A stretch of DNA of 64,000 nt from Afifellaceae bacterium (GTDB taxonomy: Bacteria; Pseudomonadota; Alphaproteobacteria; Rhizobiales; Afifellaceae), in the NCBI GenBank assembly GCA_028284625.1, contig JANQRH010000026.1, forward strand, positions 124,001-188,000, read 5' to 3'. Below the pieces are notes generated by a model that saw only the letters and a program-made list of their open reading frames with translations, had not been told where the DNA came from and ran no database searches. Shown here piece by piece: positions 9,877 to 19,110 of the stretch (the stretch's first letter is position 1; every line of letters begins with the position of its first letter). Position numbers and translations under genes: made by a program.

Positions 9877-10596
9877 ATGGGTTTGCCGGCGAAGCCGAAG
9901 CTGAGCGCCGGTGCGGCAACGTTATCCGGCGTGTCGCCCGCCAGCCTTCGCGCGCAGATCTACGCCGACCTGCGCCACCGATTGCAGCGCGCCGCGTTCG
10001 GCGCCGGCCACCGCTTTGTCGACACGGAGGTCGCCGCCGCGTTCGGCACATCGCGTATGCCGGCGCGCGAGGCGCTGATGGCGTTGGCTTCGCAGGGCTT
10101 TCTGCACCAGACAAGCCGCGGCTTCGTGGTGCCTGAGCTTTCCCCCGAAGACATCCGCGACATCTTTGCGGTGCGCAAGCTTCTGGAACCGGAAGCGGCC
10201 GCGCTTGCCTCGCGTCGTCTGGACGAAGACGGCATTACCGCCATCAAAGCCGCACGCGACATGGCGCGCGCCGCCTGCGCGGCGGACAATATCGACGCGC
10301 TGATGGAATCCAACATCGCCTTCCGCGCCGCGTGGCTTTCCGCAGTCAGCAATCGCCGCCTCGTGGAAACGATCGAGAGCTTCCGCGACCACATTCAAAC
10401 CGTCCGCACCGCAACGCTCCATCGCCCCGAGACCCGTATTGTGGTCTTGAGCGGGATTGAGGATCTGACTGCTGCTTTTAGTAAGCGCGACGCAGAAGCC
10501 ATGCGCGCCCGCATGCTGGCTTTCCTGAACGCAGCCGAACGCGAGTTCTTCAACGCGGTGCACGATGATCTGACAGCCGCGGGAGAGCGCCAATGA
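9877..10596 (+). CDS. GntR family transcriptional regulator (FCD type)
   Basis: LRAQIYADLRHRLQRAAFGAGHRFVDTEVAAAFGTSRMPAREALMALASQGFLHQ... wHTH, followed by an FCD-like C-terminus. Confidence 0.9.
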   Translation: MGLPAKPKLSAGAATLSGVSPASLRAQIYADLRHRLQRAAFGAGHRFVDTEVAAAFGTSRMPAREALMALASQGFLHQTSRGFVVPELSPEDIRDIFAVRKLLEPEAAALASRRLDEDGITAIKAARDMARAACAADNIDALMESNIAFRAAWLSAVSNRRLVETIESFRDHIQTVRTATLHRPETRIVVLSGIEDLTAAFSKRDAEAMRARMLAFLNAAEREFFNAVHDDLTAAGERQ

Positions 10597-11678
10597 CCAA
10601 CCCGCTCACCGGTCCGGCCCGCTTCAAGCTCGGTGTCTTCTCCGCCAATGCCGATGGCGGCCTGGCGCTCACCACGGTGGCGGAGCGATGGAAGGCGACG
10701 TGGCCGGACAATCTGGCCGCGGCGCGCATCGCCGATGAAGGCGGGTTCGATTTCTTCTTGCCTATCGCTCGCTGGGCCGGCTTCGGCGGCAAGACGCGTG
10801 CGCGGGAATGGTCGTTTGAGACCTTCACTTGGGCAGCCGGGCTGGCGGCGGTGACGCAGCGCATGGCGATCTTCGCGACCGTGCACGTGCCGCTCGTTCA
10901 CCCGATCTACGCCGCCAAGGCACTGGCGACGGTCGATCACATTTCCGGCGGGCGCGCCGGCCTCAACATCGTGGTTGGCTGGAACCCGAAGGAGTTCGCC
11001 ATGTTCGGCGCCACGCCGGACGAGCGTGGCTACGAGCGCGCCGGTGAATGGATCACCATCATGGAGCGCGCCTACGCCGCCAACGAGCCGTTTGATTTCG
11101 ACGGCGACTACTACAAGCTCGCCGGCGTGGTCTCTAAGCCCGCCTCCGTCCAGGTGCCGCGGCCCGTCACCATGAACGCCGCCTTCGGTGGGCCGGGGCG
11201 CGAGTTCGCAGCCCGTCACTGCGACTTCCTGTTCTCCACCTTCACCGATATCGAGGATGGCCGTCGGCACCTGGCCGACATTCGTACCCGCGCCGAGGTC
11301 GCCGGACGCGAGATCGGCGCCTACACGGTCTGCCATGTCGTCTGTCGCGAGACCCAGAGCGAGGCGGAAGACGCCTATGAGCGCTACGCAGTGCGCGAGG
11401 CCGACCACGAGGCGGTCGACAATCACATGGCCGGCAAGAAGGAATTCTCCGGCTCGCACGATGAGAGTGCCTATCGCGATTATCGCCAGCGGTTCGCCGG
11501 CGGTGCCGGCACCTATCCGCTGATTGGAACGCCTGAGGCGATCGCCGGAGAGATCGCCGACATCGCCGCGGAAGGCTGGTCGGGTGCGGCGCTGTCTTTC
11601 CTTAACTACACGAACGAAATGCCGTTCTTCATCGAGCGCGTATTTCCGCTTCTGAAAGAGGCCGGGCTCAAAGAATGA
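10593..11678 (+). CDS. LLM class flavin-dependent monooxygenase
   Basis: FKLGVFSANADGGLALTTVAERWKATWPDNLAAARIADEGGFDFFLPIARW...DHISGGRAGLNIVVGWNPKEFAMFG; ATGA overlap with the GntR gene. Confidence 0.9.
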   Translation: MTNPLTGPARFKLGVFSANADGGLALTTVAERWKATWPDNLAAARIADEGGFDFFLPIARWAGFGGKTRAREWSFETFTWAAGLAAVTQRMAIFATVHVPLVHPIYAAKALATVDHISGGRAGLNIVVGWNPKEFAMFGATPDERGYERAGEWITIMERAYAANEPFDFDGDYYKLAGVVSKPASVQVPRPVTMNAAFGGPGREFAARHCDFLFSTFTDIEDGRRHLADIRTRAEVAGREIGAYTVCHVVCRETQSEAEDAYERYAVREADHEAVDNHMAGKKEFSGSHDESAYRDYRQRFAGGAGTYPLIGTPEAIAGEIADIAAEGWSGAALSFLNYTNEMPFFIERVFPLLKEAGLKE

Positions 11679-11686
11679 GATGGACA

Positions 11687-11716
11687 ATCAGGCCGGCCCG
11701 CTTGGGCCTGCCTGAT
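11687..11716. other. intergenic hairpin
   Basis: ATCAGGC-CGG-CCC-GCTT-GGG-CCT-GCCTGAT inverted repeat between the LLM and aldolase-cyclase genes. Confidence 0.45.
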
Positions 11717-11733
11717 ATGAGGGGAGTATCTGC

Positions 11734-13299
11734 GTGTTTGACCTCAAGAATCCGGCGCTGAAGCGCCGCCTCACCGATGGGCCGGCGCTCGGCACCTATT
11801 GGTTTGCGCTGGGCAATATCCCGATGATCGAAGCCGCACTCGATGCCGGCGCGGAAGCGATCGTCATCGACATGCAGCACGGATTGTTTGAGCGCGCCGC
11901 ATTGGAGGCAGCGGTCGCCGCCGTTCCGTCGGGCGCATCCTGCCTTGTGCGCGTGGAGGACGACACGCCGACATCCATCGGCCGCGCGCTCGATGCGGGC
12001 GCGGAAGGCATCCTCGTTCCGATGGTGGAGACCGGCAAGCAGGCACGCGCCGCAGCGGCAGCCTGTCACTATCCGCCGAAAGGCATCCGTTCCGGCGGCG
12101 GCCTCCAGCCGATGCGTGACTTTCAGACCTATATCGATGTTGCGCCGGATGCGATCGCCGTCGGCGTCATGATCGAGACGGCAAAGGGCGTGGAGAACGC
12201 GGAGAAGATCGCCGCCGCAGAGAATGTCGATTTCGTCTTCATCGGCACCGGCGACCTGGCGTTGTCGCTTGGCACGGCACCCGGTTCCGAAGCGCACAAT
12301 GCGGCGTGTCGAAAAGTCCTTGAGGCTTGCCGCCGGGTCGGCACGCCTTGTGGCATCTTTACGTTCAGCGGTGAGGCGGCGGCCGCGCGCATCGCTGAGG
12401 GCTACGCCATGACGGTGGTCGCCAACGACGTCTCCGCAGCGAGCGCGCACTTCAACGCGGCGCAATCCGCCTTCAAGGGCGCACGGCCGCATCCTGTCGC
12501 GACGGCATCGAATGTCGGCGCAGAATCATCTCTGGCCGCTTTCGCGCTCGCCATTCAGACCGGCCGCATCCGCGTGATCGACTTGACGCAGACGCTCAAT
12601 CCTCAGACGCCGGTCATCGCGCTGCCGCCTGAGTTTGTGCAGACGCCAGCCTTCGAGATGTCGGAGCTGTCGCGCTACGACGAGCGTGGCCCCGCCTGGT
12701 ATTGGAACATTTTCGCTTGCGGCGAGCACACCGGCACACATTTCGATGCGCCGGTCCATTGGGTGACCGGCAAGGATCTGCCGGACGGCTACACAGACAC
12801 GATCTCCGTGCAGCGCATGATCGCGCCGGCCTGCGTCATCGATTGCTCCGCCGAGGCGGCAAAGGACGAGAAGTTCCTTCTCACCCGCGCGCATGTCGAG
12901 GCCTGGGAGGCCACGCACGGCATCGTGCCGGAGGGCGCGTGGGTGCTCTTCCGCACCGATTGGTCGAAGCGCACCGACCCGGTCGCCTTCCTCAACGCGC
13001 AGGCCGACGGCCCGCACGTGCCCGGTCCCGATCCGGACTGCGTGCGCTACCTGGCTTATGACCGGCGCGTCACAGGCTTCGGCGTGGAATCGGTCGGCAC
13101 CGACGCCGGCCAGGCCTTCGCGTTCGAGCCGCCATTCCCGGCGCATGCGCTCATGCACGGGTCGAACAAATTCGGGCTGGCGAGCCTGTGCAATCTCGAC
13201 CTCCTGCCGCCGAAGGGGGCGGTCATCGTCACCGCACCTCTGAAGATTGAGAAGGGCTCCGGCAGCCCGTTGCGCGTGTTGGCCCTGGTGGAGCATTAG
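11734..13299 (+). CDS. fused HpcH/HpaI aldolase (N-terminal) and cyclase/kynurenine-formamidase-like (C-terminal) protein
   Basis: N-terminal ...LGTYWFALGNIPMIEAALDAGAEAIVIDMQHGLFERAALEAAV...GILVPMVETGKQA...; C-terminal VIDLTQTLNPQTPVIALPPEF...CGEHTGTHFDAPVHWVTGKD, the cyclase-family HxGTHxDAPxH motif. One uninterrupted 521-aa frame. Confidence 0.88.
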   Translation: MFDLKNPALKRRLTDGPALGTYWFALGNIPMIEAALDAGAEAIVIDMQHGLFERAALEAAVAAVPSGASCLVRVEDDTPTSIGRALDAGAEGILVPMVETGKQARAAAAACHYPPKGIRSGGGLQPMRDFQTYIDVAPDAIAVGVMIETAKGVENAEKIAAAENVDFVFIGTGDLALSLGTAPGSEAHNAACRKVLEACRRVGTPCGIFTFSGEAAAARIAEGYAMTVVANDVSAASAHFNAAQSAFKGARPHPVATASNVGAESSLAAFALAIQTGRIRVIDLTQTLNPQTPVIALPPEFVQTPAFEMSELSRYDERGPAWYWNIFACGEHTGTHFDAPVHWVTGKDLPDGYTDTISVQRMIAPACVIDCSAEAAKDEKFLLTRAHVEAWEATHGIVPEGAWVLFRTDWSKRTDPVAFLNAQADGPHVPGPDPDCVRYLAYDRRVTGFGVESVGTDAGQAFAFEPPFPAHALMHGSNKFGLASLCNLDLLPPKGAVIVTAPLKIEKGSGSPLRVLALVEH

Positions 13300-13337
13300 G
13301 AGCTGTGCTTTGAAGGGGGCCTCATCAAGGTCCGCTG

Positions 13338-14423
13338 ATGTTTACCCGCCGCCGCTTCACCCAATCGTCGCTCGCCGCACTCGCTGCCGCCATGGCTATG
13401 CCGACACACGCCAAGCAATCGACAACCGCCAAGGCGGCCGGCTTTCGCGTGCCGGAGGAATCGGCGCCGCATGAGCTGACCTTCATGCAATGGCCGTCGA
13501 CGATGGAGGTCTACGACGATTGGGATCACCGGGCGGCCACGCAGGAGGTGATCGCCGAGATCGCCAACACGGTTGCGGAATTCGAGCCGGTCATCATGCT
13601 GATGGCCGAGGAGCACCGGCGCTCCGCGCGCCGCATCCTGTCCGCGTCGGTCGAGATCTGGGACATCCCGACGGAAGACCTCTGGTGCCGCGATTCCGGT
13701 CCGATTTTTGCCATCGACGGCAAGGGCGGGATCGCGGTGACGCATCTCAACTTCAACGGCTGGGGCAATCGCGAAACGCATGTGCATGACGGCAAGGTCG
13801 CCCGGCGCGTAGCGGAGCGCCTGAGCCTGCCCTTCTTCGATAACGACGTGGTGGGCGAGGGCGGTGGCGTGGAGACCGACGGCGACGGCACGCTGATGGC
13901 GCACGAAAGCTCCTGGGTGCTGCCCAACCGCAATGCCGGGACGCGTGACGAGATCGAACGGGTCCTGCTTGATGCCTACGGTGCCGACAAGATGATCTGG
14001 GCGCCGGGCCTCGCCGGCCATGACGTCACCGACTACCACATCGACGGGCTGGCCCGCTTCGTGAAGCCGGGGCAGGTGGCCATCCAGATCGGCGATCGCA
14101 TGTGGCCGGACGACATCTGGTCGCGCACCGACTTTGAGACCTACGAGATTCTATCGAATGCAACGGACGCCAAAGGCCGCGCCTTGGAGCTGGTGAAGCT
14201 GCCGGTGCCGGACCACGACTGGGAATCGTCCTTCGCCAACTATTATGTCTGCAACGGCGGCATCCTGGCGTCGGAGTCCGCCGATCCGGCTGCCAACGAG
14301 GAGGCGATGGCCGTTCTGGAGGGCCTCTATCCCGGCCGCGAGCTGGTGTTGCTGGAAACCGATATTCTCGGAGATGCCGGCGGCGGCATCCACTGCGCCA
14401 CACAGCAAATGCCGAAGGTGTAA
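13338..14423 (+). CDS. agmatine deiminase / peptidylarginine deiminase family protein with Tat-like signal
   Basis: MFTRRRFTQSSLAALAAAMAMPTHA leader; catalytic-type motifs ...DLWCRDSGPIFAIDGKGG..., NFNGWG, ...GGGVETDGDGTLMAHESSWVLPNRN..., ...GGGIHCATQQMP. Confidence 0.9.
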   Translation: MFTRRRFTQSSLAALAAAMAMPTHAKQSTTAKAAGFRVPEESAPHELTFMQWPSTMEVYDDWDHRAATQEVIAEIANTVAEFEPVIMLMAEEHRRSARRILSASVEIWDIPTEDLWCRDSGPIFAIDGKGGIAVTHLNFNGWGNRETHVHDGKVARRVAERLSLPFFDNDVVGEGGGVETDGDGTLMAHESSWVLPNRNAGTRDEIERVLLDAYGADKMIWAPGLAGHDVTDYHIDGLARFVKPGQVAIQIGDRMWPDDIWSRTDFETYEILSNATDAKGRALELVKLPVPDHDWESSFANYYVCNGGILASESADPAANEEAMAVLEGLYPGRELVLLETDILGDAGGGIHCATQQMPKV

Positions 14424-14424
14424 C

Positions 14425-14440
14425 GCGGCCTGTAGGCCGC
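14425..14440. terminator. short bidirectional hairpin between convergent genes
   Basis: GCGGCCT-GT-AGGCCGC inverted repeat directly between convergent stop codons. Confidence 0.4.
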
Positions 14441-15858
14441 TAAACCACGCGCCCCGGATTCAGAATACCGGCCGGGTCGAGCGTCGCTTTCAGGCGCCGC
14501 ATCAATTCAATGGCCGCGTCCGATCGGCTGAGCGGCAGATAGGCCTTCTTGAGTTGGCCGATGCCGTGCTCCGCACTGACCGCCCCGCCGACGCGCCCGA
14601 CGGCCTCGTAGACGACCTCGTCGATCGCCGTCTTGGTTGCCGCATCCGGTTTCGTGTCGAAGCCGACGACGAAGTGCAGATTGGCGTCGCCGATATGCCC
14701 GTAGGTCTGGCGCACCACGTCGGGCCAGCGCTCGCCGATTTCTTTATTGATCGCGGCTGCGGTTTCCACGATCTGGCCGATCGGCACCGAAACGTCGAAA
14801 CTGGCCACGCCGCCAAAAGCTTGCCGATAGGTCGCCGGCCCCTCGTCACGTGGTGCCCAGATGCGCCGAGCCTGATCCACGGACGTGGCGATCACCGCAT
14901 CGGTGACCCATCCGGCCTCAAGACCCTCCGCCAGGAATGCCTCTAGCCGCGCGTTCTCTTCCGCCTCGTCATTGCCACGAGTCTCGATGATGACGGACAT
15001 CGGCGGCACCGCCTCAAGCGGCAGATCAAAGCCGCCCTTCGTCGTCATGTAGGTCAGGAAGTCCGACCACATCGCCTCAAAGGCCGATAGCGACGGCCCA
15101 AGCGACCGTCTTGCCGCGGCAAGCGCCGTGGTGACTTCGGCGGGGCCGGCGAGCGCGACAAGCGCCGTCGCCACAGCGGGGCGATGCGGCGAAAGCCTCA
15201 GCACCGCGCGCGTCACGACGCCGAGCGTGCCTTCCGTGCCGATGAAGAGCTGCTTCAAATCATAGCCGCTGTTGTTCTTCACCATGTTGTTCATATCGGC
15301 GAGCACGGTGCCGTCGGCGAGCACGGCTTCCAGGCCCAGCACATGCACGCGCGTCATGCCCGTCCCGATCACACGAATGCCGCCGGCATTGGTGCCGATC
15401 ACGCCGCCGATCGTGCAGGAGCCGCGCGCCCCGAGGTCGATGCCAAGCTCCAGATCGTGCTCAAGCGCGGCCTGTTGCGCCGCCTCTAGCGTTGTGCCTG
15501 CCTTCACGACCATCGTGGCGGCGAGCGGATCGACGGCCTCCACGCCGGCAAGCTTCTCAAGCGACAGCGCGATCTCGTCCCTGCGGCAGGAGGCGCCGCC
15601 GGCCAGCCCCGTGAGCCCGCCCTGCACAACGATCCTCTGTCCTCGTTCGGTGCAGAGCGCCAGGCATTTTGCGACGCCTTCCGTGTCCGCCGGCTTGAGG
15701 AGCAGCACCGGCGCGGCTTCGCTCCAGCCGGTCCAGTCCGCCGCGCGGGCGGACAGCACATCGGCGTCGCTGATCACATTCGCCGCGCCGATGAGCGACG
15801 AGAAATCGCCTGCCGTCAGGTGCGAAGGCCCGGAAGGGGCGAGGGAGGATTGCGCCAT
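14440..15858 (-). CDS. FAD-binding oxidase, GlcD / D-lactate dehydrogenase-like
   Basis: ...VVQGGLTGLAGGASCRRDEIALSLEKL...LGARGSCTIGGVIGTNAGGIRVIGTGMTR...; C-terminal ...SAEHGIGQLKKAYLPLSRS. Confidence 0.9.
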   Translation of the reverse strand: MAQSSLAPSGPSHLTAGDFSSLIGAANVISDADVLSARAADWTGWSEAAPVLLLKPADTEGVAKCLALCTERGQRIVVQGGLTGLAGGASCRRDEIALSLEKLAGVEAVDPLAATMVVKAGTTLEAAQQAALEHDLELGIDLGARGSCTIGGVIGTNAGGIRVIGTGMTRVHVLGLEAVLADGTVLADMNNMVKNNSGYDLKQLFIGTEGTLGVVTRAVLRLSPHRPAVATALVALAGPAEVTTALAAARRSLGPSLSAFEAMWSDFLTYMTTKGGFDLPLEAVPPMSVIIETRGNDEAEENARLEAFLAEGLEAGWVTDAVIATSVDQARRIWAPRDEGPATYRQAFGGVASFDVSVPIGQIVETAAAINKEIGERWPDVVRQTYGHIGDANLHFVVGFDTKPDAATKTAIDEVVYEAVGRVGGAVSAEHGIGQLKKAYLPLSRSDAAIELMRRLKATLDPAGILNPGRVV

Positions 15859-15866
15859 GATTCGCG

Positions 15867-16424
15867 TCAGGCGGCCGCCCCAGTATCGGATCGCGCCGAC
15901 ACGCCACGCGGATGCGCCGCGCCGAGCACCGACGATTTAAGCTCGCCGAGGCGCGTCCAGAGCGCCTTCTGTTCGCTCTCGCTGAAGCCGGCAAACAACT
16001 CGCCGATCCACTCCGCGTGCGCCACCGCCATCTCCGCGAAATCCTCGCGGCCCTTCTCCGTCAGCCGCACGCGCACCGCGCGCCGATCGGCCTCAGAGAT
16101 GTTGCGCTCAATCAGTCCCGCTTGCACCAGCCGTTCTACCAGCCCGGTGACGTTGCCGTTGGAGACCATCATACGGCGCGACAGTTCCCCGAGCAGCAAT
16201 CCATCCTCGAAGCGCTCAAGCTGCGCCAACAGATCAAAGCGCGGCAGCGTCGTGTTGAAGCGCTCGCGCAGCCGCCGCCGCATCTCGACTTCGATGAGAT
16301 TGGTGCAAGCCAGGAGCCGCAGCCAGAGCCTGAGCTCCGTGGCGTGGTCCTGAGGCCGCTCCACCACCTTCGACTCCGCGTCGAGATGGCGGTCGGACTT
16401 GGCAATCTCCCGGATCGGCGGCAC
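15867..16424 (-). CDS. MarR family transcriptional regulator
   Basis: ...TTLPRFDLLAQLERFEDGLLLGELSRRMMVSNGNVTGLVERLVQAGLIERNISEADRRAVRVRLTEKG; MarR wHTH with DRR wing. Confidence 0.92.
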   Translation of the reverse strand: MPPIREIAKSDRHLDAESKVVERPQDHATELRLWLRLLACTNLIEVEMRRRLRERFNTTLPRFDLLAQLERFEDGLLLGELSRRMMVSNGNVTGLVERLVQAGLIERNISEADRRAVRVRLTEKGREDFAEMAVAHAEWIGELFAGFSESEQKALWTRLGELKSSVLGAAHPRGVSARSDTGAAA

Positions 16425-16553
16425 GGACTCCCCGCTGTCACTGGCGTTGTTCAGGCGCGCGCCGTGCCGTGCCCGATGACACGTCGCACAATTGCTTCAT
16501 AGTTAAACAGTCACGGCACCCGCCACAAGCTTGCCGCGCCGATTTCGGCAACC

Positions 16554-17396
16554 TCAGGTCGCTGCCAGCCAGTCGGGATCGATCTCCGGCAGCGGGATCG
16601 CCGCCTTCAGCTCGGCGGTATAGGGATGCTCCGGATGATCGAAGAGGGGGCCGGTCGGCCGGTTCTCAAGGATACGCCCGCCGCGCATGACGATCACACG
16701 GTCGCACAGGCGACGCACGACAGAAAGGTCGTGGCTGATGAAGAGCACCGTCAGCTTGAGCTCGCTCTTCAGGCGTTCCAGCAGGCTCAGAATTTGCGCC
16801 TGACTGGAGACGTCGAGCCCGGAGACGATCTCATCGGCGAGCACGAAGCGCGGCTTCAGCGCGATCGCGCGCGCGATCCCGACGCGCTGCCGCTGGCCGC
16901 CGGAAAGCTCGTGCGGATAGCGTGCTGAAAAAGCCGGCGGCAGGCCGACTATCTCCAGCGTGGCCGCTGCAAGGTCATGCGCCTCGCTTGCCGATGTCGC
17001 CACGCCGTGGAAGAGAAGCGGACGCGCAATCGTTCGCCCGACGGTCAGGCGCGGATTGAGCGACGACAGCGGGTCCTGAAAGATCACCTGCAGATCGCGA
17101 CGAAGCGGCCGCAGCGCATTGTCGTCGCGATGCGTGATGTCCGAGCCTGCGAAGTGGATCGCTCCGTCCGTCGGATCGATCAGCCTGACCAACGTCCGCC
17201 CGAGCGTTGTCTTGCCGGAACCCGACTCGCCCACCACGCCGACGACCTCGCCTTCGGCAACCTTAAAGCCGATATCGTGGAGAATCTCTACCATCGGCCG
17301 CGGCCTGAAGAGAGGCTTGCGGTTGGGATCGGGGAGGGCGACGCAGAGACCCTCCACACTGAAGAGTGGCGCGCTCATCGTCCCGCCTCCGACCAA
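16554..17396 (-). CDS. oligopeptide/dipeptide ABC transporter ATP-binding protein (DppF/OppF-like)
   Basis: Walker A GESGSGKTT, signature LSGGQRQRVGIARAIALKP; Dpp/Opp C-terminal extension. Confidence 0.93.
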   Translation of the reverse strand: MVGGGTMSAPLFSVEGLCVALPDPNRKPLFRPRPMVEILHDIGFKVAEGEVVGVVGESGSGKTTLGRTLVRLIDPTDGAIHFAGSDITHRDDNALRPLRRDLQVIFQDPLSSLNPRLTVGRTIARPLLFHGVATSASEAHDLAAATLEIVGLPPAFSARYPHELSGGQRQRVGIARAIALKPRFVLADEIVSGLDVSSQAQILSLLERLKSELKLTVLFISHDLSVVRRLCDRVIVMRGGRILENRPTGPLFDHPEHPYTAELKAAIPLPEIDPDWLAAT

Positions 17397-18262
17397 GCCG
17401 CGTCGGCGCGCCTGATCTCCTGCCAGGTCGATTCAATCACCTCAGCCGGCACCGGCAGAAGCGATTCCTCCGGCCGATCGTAGCGTGGCGTCGCCGCGAT
17501 CAGCGCAGCTGTGTAAGGATGCTTCGGCTGAGCAAAAAGGCTCTCTGCATCGGTATCCTCCACCACCGAGCCGCCGAAGAGCACCGTCACCTTGCGGCAG
17601 ATCTTGGCGACGACGCCGAGGTCGTGCGTGACGAAAAGGAGCGCCGTGCCGTGGCGCTCCTGCATCTCGGCGATGAGCCGCAGGATCTGCTTCTGCACCG
17701 TGACATCGAGCGCCGTGGTCGGCTCGTCCGCCACGATCAGCTTCGGCTCCGCGGCAAAGGCGGAGGCGATCAAAACGCGCTGGCGCATGCCGCCGGAAAG
17801 CTGGTGCGGATAGGAGGCGAGCACGCGCTCCGGATCAGAGATGTGCACTTCGCCCAGAAGCTGAAGCGCGCGGTCGCGCGCCGCGCCGCGGCTGAGGCCA
17901 AGGATGGCGGTGAGCCGGTCGGTCATTTGGCCGGTGATGCGCCGCACCGGATTGAGCGCGGTGAGCGGGTCCTGCGGGATAAGGGCGGAGGTATGCGCGA
18001 TGAGCTGCCGCTGGTCGCGGTGGCGCATGGTCAAAATGTCCTGGCCGCCGAGCCGCACCGAACCGGCAAGCACCGTGACGGCATGTGGCAGGATGTCGAA
18101 GATCGTCTTGCCGATCATCGTCTTGCCGGCGCCGCTTTCGCCGACCAGCCCGCGCACCTCGCCCGGCGCGACGTTCAAGCTGACGCTCCGCAGGAGCCGG
18201 TGACTCGAATCCGCTTTCAGCGCGATGGAGAGATCGCTGATGTCGAGAAAGGGCGCGCTCAT
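17375..18262 (-). CDS. oligopeptide/dipeptide ABC transporter ATP-binding protein (DppD/OppD-like)
   Basis: Probable start MSAPFLDISDLSIALK; GESGAGKT, LSGGMRQRVLIASAFAAEPKLIVADEPTTALDV. Confidence 0.92.
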   Translation of the reverse strand: MSAPFLDISDLSIALKADSSHRLLRSVSLNVAPGEVRGLVGESGAGKTMIGKTIFDILPHAVTVLAGSVRLGGQDILTMRHRDQRQLIAHTSALIPQDPLTALNPVRRITGQMTDRLTAILGLSRGAARDRALQLLGEVHISDPERVLASYPHQLSGGMRQRVLIASAFAAEPKLIVADEPTTALDVTVQKQILRLIAEMQERHGTALLFVTHDLGVVAKICRKVTVLFGGSVVEDTDAESLFAQPKHPYTAALIAATPRYDRPEESLLPVPAEVIESTWQEIRRADAAWSEAGR

Positions 18263-19110
18263 TGCAGCACCGGATCGAAGCGGTCTTTCAGCCCCTCGCC
18301 GAACTGCCCGAAGGCAAGCACGGTGAGGAAAAGCACGATGAGTGGGAACACGAGCACCCACCAGGCGAAGTGAATGATCGTGCGGCCTTCCGCGATCATG
18401 CCGCCCCAGGTCGGGTCGTCGGTGGAGATGGAGAGGTTCACGAAGGAGAGGATCGCCTCAACGATGACGGCAATCCCCATCTCCAGCGACAACAACGCCA
18501 CGATGGCCGGCAGAACGTTGGGCAGCACTTCCTTCACGAGAATGGCGGCGCGCGTCAGGCCCACAATGTGGGCACTGTCGACGTAATCCATACGCCGCTG
18601 CACCAGCGCCTCCGCGCGCACCACGCGGCAGAAGCGGATCCAGTCGATGACGATGATGGCGAGGATCACCGAATGCAGGCCGGTGCCGATCACAGCCACG
18701 AGCAGGATCGCAAAGAGCACCGGCGGGAATGCCATCCACACATCGACGATCCGCGATACGATCTGATCGACCCAGCCGCCGTAGTAGCCGGCAAGCAGAC
18801 CCAGCACCGAACCGATGATGCAGGCGACGGGTGCGGCTACGAACGCCACGGTAAGCGCCACGCGGCTGGCATAGATAATGCGCGAGAGCACATCGCGGCC
18901 GAGCCCGTCCGTGCCCAGCAAATAGCCTGGCTCCGCGCCGGCCATCCAGGCCGGCGGCAGACGCTGCAGGAGCAGGTCCTGCGCCAGCGGATCGTGCGGC
19001 GCGATGAACGGCGCAAAGATCGCCGTAATCACCACCAGCCCCAGCCATCCGCCGGAGAGGATCAGCCGCCACGAGCGTCGGCGTCGCCGCGTGAGGACGG
19101 CCTCAGCCAT
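18259..19110 (-). CDS. peptide-type ABC transporter permease (DppC/OppC-like)
   Basis: PFIAPHDPLAQDLLLQRLPPAWMAGAEPGYLLGTDGLGRDVLSRIIYASRVAL is typical of DppC; start at MAEAVLTRRRRRSW. Confidence 0.92.
   Translation of the reverse strand: MAEAVLTRRRRRSWRLILSGGWLGLVVITAIFAPFIAPHDPLAQDLLLQRLPPAWMAGAEPGYLLGTDGLGRDVLSRIIYASRVALTVAFVAAPVACIIGSVLGLLAGYYGGWVDQIVSRIVDVWMAFPPVLFAILLVAVIGTGLHSVILAIIVIDWIRFCRVVRAEALVQRRMDYVDSAHIVGLTRAAILVKEVLPNVLPAIVALLSLEMGIAVIVEAILSFVNLSISTDDPTWGGMIAEGRTIIHFAWWVLVFPLIVLFLTVLAFGQFGEGLKDRFDPVLQ

Noticed and set aside
11864-12046. Short overlapping ORFs within the aldolase domain (both strands), considered as alternative genes
   Set aside because: The in-frame 521-aa protein has continuous domain similarity; the others are frame shadows.
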